From contig CM066727.1 in the NCBI GenBank assembly GCA_033961575.1, positions 86,674,501 through 86,738,500 on the forward strand: a DNA stretch of 64,000 nucleotides. The letters are read 5' to 3'. The position numbers and the translations under genes were made by a program. Source of the DNA: Aselliscus stoliczkanus (lineage: Eukaryota > Chordata > Mammalia > Chiroptera > Hipposideridae). Shown piece after piece: positions 21,191 to 33,892 of the stretch (positions within the stretch are counted from its first letter, which is position 1; every line of letters starts with the position of its first letter). The notes under the pieces are model-generated. The model was not told the DNA's origin and did no database searches. It saw only the letters and a program-made list of their open reading frames with translations.

Positions 21191-22475
21191 TTCTATAACT
21201 TTACACTTGGCCTAGAGAACAGTGTTGTCCATTAAAGAGGAATTTTGTCTCCTGTGAGTTTCTTCTGCCCCAAATATTTCACATCCTGACTTGCATACAA
21301 TAAGGAGCAAAAGGCACCTCCTTTTAATCCTGTGGTTAAAAATATTTAGCTCTTTTGGTGTTTGAAACATTCTCTTCAACTAAATATCGTAACCTTGGCA
21401 TAGCTGGATTTGTACTTAACTATAAACACACACTATTGGCAAAACCCCATGAAATAACTGACTTAAAGTGACCTTGGGTCTGGCAGCATAACAGCTCATG
21501 TTTCTCATTATCCTTCTGTGCCAGATCAGAGAATTTTCCCTTCATTCAGCTGATTTCAGCCTTTGTTTGCTAGTTAGTGGGTAGTGAGGACTTTAAAATG
21601 TTCAGCATCCTATGCTGTGTTATGAATTTCAGCAGCCTATTTTGGAGAGCTATTTTTAATCTCTTTATGCATGATTAATGTGACCATTTTCTCCTTATCA
21701 CTGTCTTAGATTTAATTAACAACTGGTGTGATTATTCTTTCTGGTTGTGTTGCTAGACTATTAAGACTTTAAATCAGGAATGCAGCCTTGTAGGTTAAAA
21801 AGCCCACAAACTGCTTTCGATGGGACAAGACTGTTGTGTACATGGGCTAGTGAGTTTTGAAAAATCTGTTCACAAGGCCCATCGGTTATTGATTATAAAA
21901 TGGATGTAAGTGGTTAAAAGGTTCAACTGGAAAACAATGAACAACAATGAATGTATTGCTCCTTAAAACTTGGCATGTAAACAACAAGCATTTCCATTGT
22001 ATAGCATAAGGCTTGAAAAGATAGTTCTCAGCCCAGGTTGTTCTCCTTCTTATCATTCCTTTCCATTTCAACTATATAATTGAGGAAGAGAGCACCCTGG
22101 ACAGAGGGCTGACTGCACCTCTAATATTTGACTGCTGTAAGACACTTTGTTCCTCCCCAGTTCGAATCCTGTTAAATGGTGAGTAGTGACTGACCTCTGG
22201 GAATAGGACCTTGGTTTACTAAAATTGATTTAAAAAAAAATGTGCTTAGAAATATCTGGGAAAACACATGGCAAATAGGCCCTTTTACTCAATCTTCAGA
22301 TGATAGAGATAAACTGGAACTTCACATCTTTTTTTATCTCTTCCCCCTTTCTTATTCTCATCACTAAATAAAAACAATGTCTCACCAAAACAGTTTAATC
22401 CCCTCATTATTTACCCAAACTAATCGAAAGTGGGAATTTCCAGTTAAATCAAGTTGCAGGAATTTGAAAGAGGGA
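21191..22475. other. Unassigned sequence
   Basis: About 1.3 kb in which I see no repeat family or exon. Confidence 0.45.
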
Positions 22476-22545
22476 TAATAAATGAATGGAAAGAGCTTAG
22501 TAGAGTCTTACACATAGATGTTCAGTAAATGGAAACTATTATTAA
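22476..22545 (+). repeat. MIR 3' end scrap
   Basis: 'agtcttacacatagatgttc' followed by 'agtaaatggaaactatt' fits the MIR 3' terminus. Short and diverged. Confidence 0.5.
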
Positions 22546-22860
22546 CGGCACATCTCGGACTTTGCCATTTGTCTTTTTGTTAGTTTATTTCAGAACAATC
22601 ACACACCAGCCTTGTTTTCTCTCCTCTTTTTGCTGCTTAAAAATTTGATACCTGAATTTAATAGTCACTATAGCAAAATTCCACTTCTTTAGCTACAGCA
22701 TCCCATAAAGTTAGTTATAATGGATTTTAGCTGCATCTCTGAAAAATGTGTTATTACTTTTATAAATTAACTAGTTTTGAGAGGGGGTTCAAAATGGAGT
22801 CATTCAGAGTCAAAAGGTATATACGTTTACTCCAAAAAACTTTTTGTTTGTGGAAAATAA

Positions 22861-22899
22861 CATTATTCATCTGTACTAACATTATTCATTATGTACTAA
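22861..22899. repeat. Imperfect 20-bp tandem duplication
   Basis: cattattcat-(n)-gtactaa occurs twice in tandem with slightly different spacers. Confidence 0.7.
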
Positions 22900-22954
22900 T
22901 AAAAATTAGTGAGCTTCAGAAAAGTACTCAGAAGTTGAATAATTTTGGCTGCCT

Positions 22955-23068
22955 GTGAATTTTAATCCTGACTCTACAATAAACTTGATTTGATAGCTTA
23001 GAAAACTTAGTTAAATCATCTACCTTAGTTTCTTCATCTATAAAATGAGAGATAATATAATACAAGAT
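22955..23068 (+). repeat. MIR SINE fragment
   Basis: 'ttttaatcctgactctac', 'ttagtttcttcatctataaa' and 'atgagagataatata' are in the order of sense MIR. Confidence 0.8.
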
Positions 23069-23449
23069 TGATTTTTATAAAATGGCAGAAGTATACATTC
23101 CTAGAAGAATGACCCCAGAATAAGATATATCCCTTTTTAGCACAATGGCATAAAGTCACTTCGCCAGGAGCAGAAAGCGGGAGAGAGGGATTCTTGCAGG
23201 GTATGCGTCTCTGTGATGCGATTCTGATTGTGCCCGATGGAGAAATGCCATCAGTTTGGTGTAGCTAACGTTGAGGGGGCATAAAGAGAAGGAATGATGG
23301 TTATAGGTGAAAAATAATCTGAATCTCCACTTTATCCTTTCAGCTGACAAAAATTTGAATCGATTAAAATTTGAAAGAATATGTATTTATAAAAAACAAA
23401 TGCATTTACTGGCTGATTTACAGAGCTGTGACAGTAATGATGCCAAATC

Positions 23450-23520
23450 AAATTGAATAAATGTTGCCCAGTACATAGAATGCCCTTAGTAAATGTTTGT
23501 TAAATTAAATATAAATGTAA
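23450..23520 (+). repeat. MIR/L2 3' end scrap
   Basis: 'cccagtacatagaatgccct' and 'tagtaaatgtttgttaaatt' resemble the common 3' end shared by MIR and L2. Confidence 0.5.
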
Positions 23521-24315
23521 ATGATTGCAAGATATTTTGGAAATAAAAAATTGTCATGCAATATTAGCTATCAAAAATATAAGAGCCAAGTATTATTCAG
23601 AAAAAATTAAAAATTAGAGCTTAAATGATTTGATTCCTAGTCAATGATTCATCTCAAAGGGATTTTCTGTAAAATATTTAATTAGTGAGTGTAAAGACTT
23701 TGGATTTAAAAATGATCTTTTGAATGCATTTTTCTGCCTTTTCCCTTGTTTTATGAGTCCTCATATTTCAGCTATTTATCAACAAATATTTATGGGGTGA
23801 CTACCAGGTAGCAGGTACTATTTTAAGCACTGGGGAAGTTGAAGTGGACAAAACAGGAGAAAAATCATACCCTCATGTAACTTAGGTTAGAATAGAAGAA
23901 GCAAATAAATACATAAATTACATAGTGTATCAAATGTTAATAAGTTATACAGAGAAAATCAAAACTAGAAAAGGAGTAGGGGGATGCTGGGAGGAATGCA
24001 TTTTCATTAAAAGCACAATAGTCAGGAAAGCCTCACTGAGAAGATGCATCTTAAGCAAAGATGTGATGGGGAGAAAGGTCGTGAGCTCTGTGGAGTCTGG
24101 GGGTCTGGTATCCCAGGTAGGGTGAACAGGAATACCTGTGGAGGCACCATGCCCTGGGTGCTTGAGGGTAACAAAGAGGTCACTATGGTTGGAGTGGAGT
24201 GAGCAAGAGTGATAGTAAGGGCACTTAGATCAGAGGTGTGATGTGCAAACAGATCACATAGAGCACTTAGGTCAATATAAGAATTTAGGTTTTCATTCTG
24301 AGATGGGTGACAGAG

Positions 24316-24388
24316 CTTTCTTTCTTTTCTTCCTTCCTTCCTTCCTTCCTTCCTTCCTTCCTTCCTTCCTTCCTTCCTTCCTTCCTTC

Positions 24389-24439
<51 letters not shown>

Positions 24440-24440
24440 T
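24316..24440 (-). repeat. (GGAA)n/(GAAA)n tetranucleotide satellite on an L1 tail
   Basis: About 125 bp of TTCC units (to about 24390) followed by TTTC units on the plus strand. Read on the minus strand it directly follows the 3' end of the L1 at 24441-25000, where the poly-A tail would be. The simplest reading is that the satellite grew out of that tail. It is a pure homopurine/homopyrimidine tract and probably highly polymorphic. Several K/E/R-rich open frames here are artefacts of it. Confidence 0.95.
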
Positions 24441-25002
24441 CAAAATTGTGGTAAAATAGACATAACATAACATTTATTATTTTATCCATTTTTAGGTATA
24501 CAGTTCAGTGGCATTATGTAGATTAACATGGCTGTGCAATCATTACCACCACCCATCTCTAAAACTTTTTCACCTCCCCCAGCTGAAATTTTATACCCAC
24601 GAAATAATAATTCCTTATCCCCTTCTACTTCCAGCCCCTGGCAACCATCATTCTACTTTCTGTCTCTATGAATTTACCTATTCCAGGTACTTCATATAAG
24701 TGGAATCATACCATATTTGTCCTTTTGTGATTGGCTTATTTCATTTAGTATAATGTCTTCATTTTTTCAAGTTTTTGAGGTTCATCTATGTTGTAATGTG
24801 TGTCAGAACTTCCTTTTTATTGTTGAATAATATCCTACTGAACATATATATCACATTTTATTTATCCATTCATCCATGGGTGGAGATTTGGATTGCTTCT
24901 AACTTTTGTTATTGTGAATATTACTGTGAACATTGGTGCACAAGTATATATTTGGGTCCCTGCTTTCAATTCTTTTAGGTATATACTTGGAAGTAAAATC
25001 AT
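24441..25002 (-). mobile_element. L1 LINE 3' part, antisense
   Basis: 'tggtaaaatagacataacat', 'acagttcagtggcatta', 'cagcccctggcaaccatcat', 'tataagtggaatcatacca' and 'ggtggagatttggattgc' are the classic antisense landmarks of an L1M-type 3'UTR and ORF2 C-terminus. It is 5'-truncated and inserted in the L2. Confidence 0.92.
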
Positions 25003-25130
25003 TCAAAGTTTTTGAACAGAGGGGTGACCTAGGTTATTCCATATTACTTGGCTGCTGTGAGAATAGTCTATAAAGAGGGAAAGGTAAACAGTGACCTGTT
25101 AAGAAGATATTTAATATTGGCTCTTAAATA

Positions 25131-25818
25131 TCTTTTGAAGGAATATGCTATAGGATTTTTCTGGCAGATAAGCTACTGGGAGTGAGAAAAGGATGAATCA
25201 GAAATGATTTCAAGGTTTTTCTCTATTACAATACTAAAACTGCTCTTTATATGCTGTTTGGAAATAAAAGATTGACAAATGAAAGTCTCTAAATGGACTT
25301 TTTTTCTGCACATTTCAATGGCATACTACATTATTTGTATGGAAGATGCAGGTAGAGAATACACAGTAGTCTTTGAAGTGATGTGGCTCTTCAAAAGTAC
25401 ATAGATATAGATAAAAAGATGAGCTAGAGCTAGAGATAATAGAGAAAGAGTTGCCATTGAGGCTTGTAAGACCTTACAGGAAGCAAAAGATAAATGCTGT
25501 CTGCTAATATGACAAAACCTAAGCAACCATAAACCAACATTGTTTGAATACCTAGAAAACTGAAAAGAGTTTGGTTTATTTTTGAGCAAATATATTACAG
25601 CTAATATCTAAATATTTTTAGGAAAACTTTCATGTTTAATATTAACAAGGTCACATAGTGTTTAGTTTCATAATGCTAAGGGATATGAATCAAACTGAAG
25701 TTTACTAGCTAGGATTATGTTTGCCATTACCACCATGAATGCAAATACTCTGTAATTATTATTTTTTTGGGGGGGAAATCAGCTAGAAGTTCAGAGAAGG
25801 TGAAAAACAATCCTCAAT
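25131..25818. other. Unassigned AT-rich sequence
   Basis: Nothing recognised. Confidence 0.45.
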
Positions 25819-25819
25819 T

Positions 25820-25985
25820 CCTTGAACTTACTGAGTGCCTGGCATTGTGCTCCGTGCTTTGCACATCTGATTTTATCATCCCAATAGCCCCTGGTGTATG
25901 TGTGATTATTTTATAGAAGAGACTGAGTCTCTGAGAAGCAAAGCAACTTGTCTAAGATCATTAAGCTAATAAGGGCGAATATTTT
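25820..25985 (-). repeat. MIR SINE fragment
   Basis: 'gagtgcctggcattgtgctc', 'ccaatagcccctggtgtatg' and 'gactgagtctctgagaagc' are antisense MIR landmarks. Confidence 0.85.
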
Positions 25986-27062
25986 TGAGACTAATAATTT
26001 AAGCTAATAATTTGCAAACTGGTTGAGAATTCAACCTCATCAGTCTCCAAAGCCTGTTAAATACAAGATACGGCCAGAAGGCAGATAGGAAAGGAGTTTT
26101 ATCAATATCTATGCACACTTATGCCGGAGCATCTCAGAATTGGATGCTATGTGTCCATCAAAGCACACACCAGCTGAAGGAATAAATTTTCTGAAGTCTG
26201 TAAATTTTTCAAAAAGATCTTTCCTTCCAGATACTCAACATCACCACAGTTTCTCCAGAGAAGTACCTAAGGATGATAGGGGAGGCTGCTAAGTTTTTCT
26301 GTGTGTGAGTCCAGAGTGAAATATGCAACATGAAACCAGTAGTGTCACTCACTCAAAATGCATCCAAACTCTGCAGTAGCCAGGTGTCCAAGGCAGATAA
26401 CCTTCTCTGACTTGACTCACCAAGGTAGTTGCCTTCATAGAGTAGCACAGGCCTGCTGGTGATAAATATATCTGCGCCTGTTAAATTACATCTAGTTCTT
26501 ATTGTGTGATAGCATACGATAAAAATAAATGATAATAATCGAGCCAAATACAGAAAATACAAATATACAGTAGGCTATGGCCATCACTATATGGACCGAA
26601 ACCGGAAGACTCTTCAGTCAGTCACTGATGGTCTGAAGAGAAATCAGTTATAAACTCAAATATTCAAATATTTGAAAATTTAACAGTTCATGAACTAAAT
26701 TGATTAAATAATTGTCCTGACTCCATACAAGGTGCTGAGGGTGAGTCAGCAGAAACAAAGTCTCAATCCTTATTCTTATGTCTTACCTCTTTTTAAATTA
26801 GTTCCTTATCTTTGGTGCTCAAATCACCTGTCCTATACAAGAATCTCTTCCTTACTCTCTGATGCTCAACATACAATCTCATTTCTCTGCCTTTCTATTC
26901 ACATAACACTTTCTAAAAGAAACATTCACACTTATCCTCACTTAGCACCCTTTGCAAGCTGGCTTTGGCTTTCTTGTCTCTTTGAAAACATCTATTTTAA
27001 AGTTATCTTAATTTATAAATGAACTCAATTACAAAATTAATATTTTCTTCTCAATTTGTAGT
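25986..27062. other. Unassigned sequence
   Basis: No repeat family or exon recognised. A faint L2-like phrase lies near 26725-26790. Confidence 0.45.
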
Positions 27063-27865
27063 TGTGATATTGTGATTTATAATAAGAAATACACATTTGA
27101 TCTTCATCCCCATTTCTGGCACAGGTTCCTAAAACCCTTGTAATTTCCTAAGTGATGAGAGCAATAAAGGTGTCTTTTTTATGTTAATGAAGTGATGTTT
27201 AGCATGCACTTAAAGAAGGAGGCTGGTTGTCACTGAAGCCAACCTTGTGATTAGAGGGTTCAAACTTTCGTTTGTATCCTCCTGACCTCTGTATAAGGGA
27301 GAGGGATGGAGATTGAGTTCAACCACCAATGGTCAGTGATTTTGTCAATTATACCTATATAATGAAACCTCCATAAAAACCCAATAGGGTGGATTCAGAG
27401 AGCTTCTGGGTTGGTGGACACATGGATGTGCTGAGAGAGTGGTGTACTCAGAAAGAATCTCTGCACCACTTCCTACCTACTTTGCCCTATGCATCTCTTC
27501 CAACTATTCCTGAGTTATAACCTTTTATAATCAATGGATAATCTAGTAAGCAAAATGTTTCTTCGAGTTCTATGAGCTGCTCTAGCAAATTAATCAAACC
27601 CAAGAAGAGGGTCATTATAATCCCTGATTTATAGTCAGATAGTCAGAAGCCCAAGCAACAACTTGAACTTGGCATTGGCTTCTGAAACATGGAGGGGGGC
27701 AATCTTGTAGGACTGAGCCATTAGTTAGCTTGTGATACCTGATGCTATCTCCAGATAGACAGTGTCAGAATTGAGTGAACTGTGGGACACCCAGGAGGTG
27801 TCAAACAATCTGTTGGTATGGGGAAAACCCTCTATGCATTGTAATTGGTGACCAGAATATTAGCA
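27063..27865 (+). mobile_element. Solo LTR of an old endogenous retrovirus
   Basis: It starts TGTGATATTGTGATTTATAA and ends near 27865 in a CA. It contains a promoter/poly-A-like middle 'ccttttataatcaatggata' and conserved phrases 'ggagattgagttcaaccacc', 'tgctctagcaaattaatcaa' and 'gatgctatctccagataga'. The antisense element at 6655-7414 belongs to the same family. At about 800 bp it seems nearly full length. No gag/pol/env-like sequence adjoins it. Family naming (MER21-like) is from memory. Confidence 0.78.
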
Positions 27866-29014
27866 GTCTATTGTTGATCAATTATTGCCTTGTAATTACT
27901 TACTCATTCTTTGGTTTCAATGATCCTAACTTCTGTTCCCTCTCTTACTATGTTATTAACCTCACCTTAGTCTGACTTAATGTGGAACGTGTTTTCAATC
28001 ACTTCTTAAAGTAAATGTTCCTAAGGTTCAATTCTCAACTCTCACCTTTGGTACTATTCTGTGCTCTCAAATGGTGACTTTATTCAGTCCTAAAGATTAA
28101 ACTCCAAATCTATCCCTAAATCAATTCCTTAGTTCCATGCATTATTGTCAATAATCTTTTTGATATTTAAGCCATGGTGTTAAGAACACCATGTTGCTGA
28201 GTAATCCAGGGAAAGTCACAACCTCTCTGAGACAATCTTTCCTCTTTTGTGAAAGTAAAAGGTTAATCTTTCAGGTTTTACATGGAATTTATCAGTCAAA
28301 ATTTTTGGTTGGAGAAGAAAACATGAAAAGAAAGTGAATTTATTACAGACTATCCGTGAGCTTTAGAATTGTTATTAATAGTAAGGCTGGAGAGATAGAC
28401 TTACTTAAGGACTAGAACAGGACATCTCCAGTTTGGCTAGAATTACAAACAAGTCCCACTAAAGGAAAAGTATGGCTTTGCTGATAGGCTACCTTTGTAG
28501 AAACTGTTGCCTCCACTACTATGACTGTGTCCCATGTGTGATGAACTGATTCTACCTGGTTGCCATCCTAGTATACACGCAGGATTCAACGTCTCCAGTT
28601 GAAACATCCTGTTGGTTGATCCTGGATCATGTTGCCTGTGTCCTGAGGCCAGGCAGAAGAAAGATCTAGTTGACTCAAGACACAAAGACGATTTTCACAC
28701 CTCAGGAATGGTGATTGGATTTGGAACAGCAAACCCTTCTCCCAATAAGAAATGTTCACCATAGATTTCTCAACACTACATCAAACTAAAGACATTTAAA
28801 GCAGAACGCTACCTGATACTCAGGTAACTTGTGCCTAAAACATCTGCTACATGCACTCAAGATAAGGAATCTTGTTTTACAAAACTTTATTTTGATAGTT
28901 GTTCAGTAATTACATTGGTCAGATTAACTTTTTTTAAAAACTTTAAAAATATACAGGTTTATTATTCACAAGACCTGGAAATTATACAGTACACCTGGGG
29001 TCATATAGCAAGAT

Positions 29015-29019
<5 letters not shown>
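27866..29019. other. Unassigned sequence with a possible old repeat
   Basis: The part at about 28290-28740 ('actgttgcctccactacta', 'acgcaggattcaacgtctcc', 'gaatggtgattggatttgg') reads like a degraded interspersed repeat that I cannot name. The rest is unassigned. Confidence 0.4.

Positions 29020-29080
<61 letters not shown>
29020..29080 (+). repeat. (GA)n microsatellite
   Basis: About 61 bp of GA units. Just after it the 13-bp unit ttttgacagcttc is present twice in tandem (about 29092-29118). Confidence 0.97.
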
Positions 29081-29083
<3 letters not shown>

Positions 29084-30040
29084 ACTTAACTTTTTGACAG
29101 CTTCTTTTGACAGCTTCTTTCTTTTCCACTCCTGGCACATAGGTTTTGTTTAGAAATGCTTAATGAAGGAGTGATGTAGGGGCCTCAAGACAACATAAAG
29201 CAAACTCAAGGCATAGTTTTATCAATCCAGCACAAAATAATTGTGACTGAAAATATTGCTTTTATGGGTAAATTTCATGACAATTTCTCCCTTGCCATTT
29301 TCAACGAGCTTCAATTACCAAGTAATCCTTTTTCAAACTCCTGATTGCTAAAGACAGAGAGCAGAACTTGGTAATTCAGGGCCTACCTTCTGTCAGAAAG
29401 GGAGAACGTATTGAGGTAACACTTTCTCTGTTCTTTTATTCTTTCACTGTAAAGCAGATCACAACACTCCCAGTGCTTATAATAATCATCATCTTTTGAA
29501 AGTATTTTTGATTCAAATATTTAAACATTTTCAGATATTGATGAAACAAACACCTAATAAATCGTAATTTATACTTAGGGAAGTCTACAGATAAAGAGGA
29601 GGTGAAAATGTGTCATCTTTCAAAAACACGTGTTTTCCTTTGTGTTTGATTGTGAAACTCAGCATGTCCCTTGCCTTCATAAAACATTGAAGGAGATAAT
29701 ATATTATTTGAACATCTATAAATATCCATAGAAGATAATAAACACCTTCACTACATCTAAACCCATGTGTTATGTGAATTTTCAGTGTCTAGCAGTTGTC
29801 TAGCAGATGCATTTTATCGTTTTTAAACTTGGGACTTGATTACATACCCAGTGGACTCTTAACTGAATTACCTATTTGAAATAGCAAACCACCCTCCATA
29901 TTTTAAATTTAAACCTGCCCTTACCTCTTTGGCATTCCTAATTCCCTGACCTAGCTCTGCTTTTGTGTTTTTTTTTAATAGCAACTTATCACCTTCTAGA
30001 ATACTATATGATTTAATTGTATGTGTTTATTATTTTCTAT
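29081..30040. other. Unassigned AT-rich sequence
   Basis: Nothing recognised beyond the short tandem duplication next to the (GA)n tract. Confidence 0.45.
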
Positions 30041-30044
30041 CTCT

Positions 30045-30170
30045 TCCCTCTGAGAGTAAGCTCTATGAAAAGAGGGGACTTTGTTTGATTTACTTATGTC
30101 CTAAGAGCCTCAAACACTTTCTGGAATATTCTAGGAATGTAATTAATATCTATTGAATGAATAAATAGTC
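30045..30170 (+). repeat. L2 LINE 3' end
   Basis: 'gagagtaagctctatgaaaa', 'ggggactttgtttgattt' and the end 'atatctattgaatgaataaa' match the sense L2 terminus, which ends in TGAA repeats. Confidence 0.7.
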
Positions 30171-30394
30171 GACATCCAGATGGCCATCTGTAATGCCTGA
30201 GCCGTTTGTCTCTGATGTGTCTCCATGTTGTGTTCAACTCCTGGTCTGTGGTCCCTTCCCCCATAAAATCCTGCTTTTCCAAAGAGTCTAAACTCAATCA
30301 CAGAAAGCCTTACAGTTTAATGCACTCCTATTTCCTAGAATAATTTCATTTTAATAAGGATCACAGTATCAAGCCAAAAGAATACAATTTTTTT

Positions 30395-31225
30395 TGAGAC
30401 TTTCACTTTTTTTTTGAGCACTTTTAGGTTTACAGCAAAATTGAGAGGAAGTTACAAAAATTTCCCATATAGCCCCTGTCCGTACATGTGCATAGTCTCC
30501 TCACTATCAACATCCCTCACCAAAGGATACATTTATTACAATTGGTGAACCTGCATTGACACAGTATAATTGCCCCAAATCCATCATTTACCTTCAGGTT
30601 CACTCTTGGTGTTGTACGTTCTATGGGTTTTGACAAATGTATAATGACATGTACCCACCATTGCAGTATCATACAGAGCAGTTTCACTGCCCTAAAAATC
30701 ATCTGTGCTCCACCTATTTAGCCCCCCACTTCTACAACTCCTGACGATCACTGATTTTTTTATTATCTCCATAGTTTCCCTGTTTCCAGAATGGCATATA
30801 GTTGAAATCATACAGTATGTAGCCATTTTGAATTGGCTTCTTTTACTTAGCAATATACATTTAAAATTCTTCCATGTCTTTTCATGGCTTGATAGCTTTT
30901 TAGTGCTAAATAATATTCCATTGCCTAGATGTACCAAAATTTATTTATCAATTCACCGTACAAAGGACATCTTGGTTGCTTCCAAGGTTTGGCAATTATG
31001 AATAAAGCTGCTGTGAACATATGTATGCAGGTTTTTGCGTAGACATAAGTTTTCAACATCTTTGGAGCACAGTTGTTGGATCATAAGGTAAGAGTATCTT
31101 TAGTTTTGTAGGAAACAACCAAACTGTTTTCCAAAGTGCCTGTGCCATTTCACATCACCATCATCAGTGAATGAGAGTGTCTGTTGCTCCACATCTTCAC
31201 CAGTATTTGCTATTGTAGGATACAA
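30395..31225 (-). mobile_element. L1 LINE 3' part, antisense
   Basis: Antisense L1 landmarks run in order: 'ggtttacagcaaaattgaga', 'ccctgtttccagaatggcat', 'ttcatggcttgatagctttt', 'aataatattccattgcc', 'atgaataaagctgctgtgaa' and 'tgttttccaaagtgcctg'. The right-hand part is the reverse of the ORF2 C-terminal region. It is an old, 5'-truncated copy of L1M age; no frame is open. Confidence 0.9.
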
Positions 31226-33336
31226 TTTTAATTGCAAAATTTCCACCACAGTTTTGTCTTTGTGGGCAGCTCATATACTCTAGCTCCTGCTAATGTTGAA
31301 GAGAAATAGACTCAATCCCTCTGATTATTACATAGGATTCCTAATTTATGCTTTTTGTGTGAACAGGTATCTGTCCCAAGGGAGTTGTGTCCTCTTTTTC
31401 AAGATTTTACAAAAACTATGTTATGCAGAAAACAAAATAAGCATGAATAATAATCTAATCACAAGTTTCTGGGTATTTTCATCAACTTCTCTTGAAGACC
31501 TGGATTCACCATCTTGTGTGTGTTGTTTTTCCTTTACTTTCTTTCTTTTTAAAATCCATAATCATTAGCAGCATTATCGTCATCATCACCATCACCATCC
31601 CATGAAATTTGATACTACATTATTTTAAATTCTAACCAAATATAGTAAAACCACACTCATTTGAAGTTTGTAACTGGAAACCACAACACTCTGGAACTGA
31701 GTCAATAAATGGTCTCTAGCTGTTTTGAATCACCTAATTAAAGTATCTTTTCAAGATCTCCTTTCTTTCCTGCTTGCCAACTTTGACTATTCTGCTGGCT
31801 CTCAGCCTCCAGTGGCCGTCAGTCCTATGGGGCAATCTGGTTCTTGCAGCCATTTAGCCTTGGGTGTTGAAGGGAGAATAGCCCCAGTCCAGGAGTTAGG
31901 AAGGATGCGGCTGGGCCTGGAGGTGGGGAGGGAAGCAGAACCTGAGGGGAATGCAATATGGCGAAACAACTGTTTTCTAGGCTAATCCCATTATTAAATG
32001 CTAAAAAAACCAAAAAACATCGTTAGTCATTTATGTCTTTATTCTACCTTTACACTTGATTTACTGTTTGGCTGGGTATTGGAATTTAAATTAAATTTTT
32101 TTTTTCTCCTGATTTGAAGGTATTTATCCTTTGGCCTTTGGTTGTATTTGACTTTGGTTTTTTTTTTTCTTTTCCATTTTCTTTTTGTTTTGTTTTGTTT
32201 TGTTTTTAATCTCTAAAAGCTTTTAGATTTTTTATTTATTTTTAGTGTTCTAAAATGTCTAATTAATGAGTCTCTATGTAGTTCTTTTTTCAAAACAGTT
32301 AAAGGTTTTTGGCTAAGCATTTGAAGAGCCCTTTAGAACTGGAGACCTGAATCCTTCAGTTTGAGAAATTTTCTTGTATAATTTTTTCTTTCATAATTTT
32401 TAATGGAAGTTACCATAAAATGACTGGGCAGGGATTAAGCCTTTTAGTTGGGGAGGCTCTAAATGTCAGCATGCAGCAGGTCAGTTTCTCAAGAGCTGAT
32501 TTTTTTTTTAATCTCTTGCCTGGTAAACTGAGCTAATTCAGGTTAGTTGCTGACATTCCGAGCCCAGGGAAGCGATGAGGTTTAGGGGTGTCGTCATTCA
32601 GATATTTTTTTTCTCTCTCTCTCTTTCTAGCCATACCTGGAAGCCAGGAGTCTCAATACTGTCTTAATGTTTTTTTGGGGTGCATCCCTCTGTCTCCCAC
32701 AGAGGTATGATCACCTGGCTATGGATGGAACAACACATCTGGAGACTCGGGCTCTGTCCACTAACTTCAACAAACCCCATTTTTCATCCTGCACTTCAAC
32801 CCTATCTTCTGTGGCAACAGAACTTCCAGTCTTGGGCCTTCCTGCGTTTTGTCTGCAAAGTAGGACATCTTTTATCGTACTTGGCTAGGACCTTCCTCCC
32901 CTCCACTAGGTCATTGGCTTTGTGCATGCCAAACATTTGTTGAAATCTTCTGTGCACTCTATCTTTCTCTTTGCTTTTGTGAAATATAACTTAAAAAAAG
33001 GTTCTTTGCTCTCCTGTTAATGGGGTTTCAGGAGAGAATTCAAATTAAGAGACAACCTTCTATGCTTAAGTAGAACTCTAATCATTACTTCTCAAGCCTC
33101 TCTCTTAGAGCCCTATGACTACCTCAATCCTGCTAGTTGATAGAGGTGAGCTGGGAGGGGTCAAGGCAGTAACAATGCAGTCACCAGTGTAGTACTGCTT
33201 CATTAGTTTTATATATTGTTTCATGGAAGATGTCTTTGAACAAGAAGTTTTACAGCTCTAAATTTTCTGAAAATTACTAGTCTAGATAATCTTTACCATA
33301 ATTGACAATGTTAATATTTGATGACTATATAATTCA
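31226..33336. other. Unassigned 2.1-kb block with T-rich runs
   Basis: It contains T-rich low-complexity sequence (about 32093-32215, including GTTTT units), a short (CT) run at 32611-32625, and an ATC/ACC-rich run at 31575-31600. No repeat family or exon is recognised. Confidence 0.45.
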
Positions 33337-33337
33337 C

Positions 33338-33410
33338 TTATTCATTCAATACATAGTTATTGAGTTTCTACTCTATAACCAGGCACTAGGCTAGGCACTG
33401 TTGCCCTCCT
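33338..33410 (-). repeat. L2 LINE 3' end scrap
   Basis: 'attcattcaatacatagtta', 'ttgagtttctactctataac' and 'caggcactaggctaggcac' are the antisense L2 terminus. Confidence 0.75.
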
Positions 33411-33892
33411 CTTGATATAAGCAGATTTTGTAATGCTGCTTTGTATTAATAAATAGTTTGTAATAACCACACATCTCACTTATTTGAAACACTACCTAGG
33501 TTAAAATGAATTCAAATGATTCAGAATTATCAGTATCCCATTTGAAGTGCAGAAAATCAGAATATTTAATAAACCTGCTTCTTCAAATAAGGAACTGGGA
33601 CTAGAACTATGAGAAGATGGTGGATTTTCTCTTTAAAACTTTGCCTCTAATCTATATTGATGTACCAACACAACTTTTATTTAGTTCAAATGATCAGCTC
33701 CTTGATCTTTTGGAAACTGATTTTGCTTTAAGTTTTATATTATTTCAATTTCAGATGAAAAAAAAAAGACAAGTTTTTGGTGTGTGGCTGGAAAATTACT
33801 TCAGTTGGTAAATTAAGAATGTTATTCCTCACTGGCTGGCTCTTTCTCCAGTGGTCTAGAGCTCAACAGCTAACATCACCCAGTGTCTCAGC
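33411..33892. other. Unassigned sequence
   Basis: Nothing recognised. Confidence 0.45.

Larger units (their letters stand above)
23768..25130 (-). repeat. L2 LINE, antisense, split by an L1
   Basis: The left part (23768-24312) gives 'caacaaatatttatggggtg', 'actaccaggtagcaggtact', 'aggaaagcctcactgagaag', 'tggttggagtggagtgagc' and 'ttaggttttcattctgagat', which are the ordered landmarks of antisense L2. It resumes at about 25008 with 'gtttttgaacagaggggtg' and 'tggctgctgtgagaatag', about 700 bp downstream. The gap holds an antisense L1 and its tail satellite, so that L1 inserted into an already old L2. Confidence 0.88.

Noticed and set aside
24022..24489. K/E/R/G-rich open frames (up to 155 codons) that look like a coiled-coil or charged-repeat protein
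   Set aside because: They are translations of the GGAA/GAAA satellite, open in several frames on both strands for that reason.
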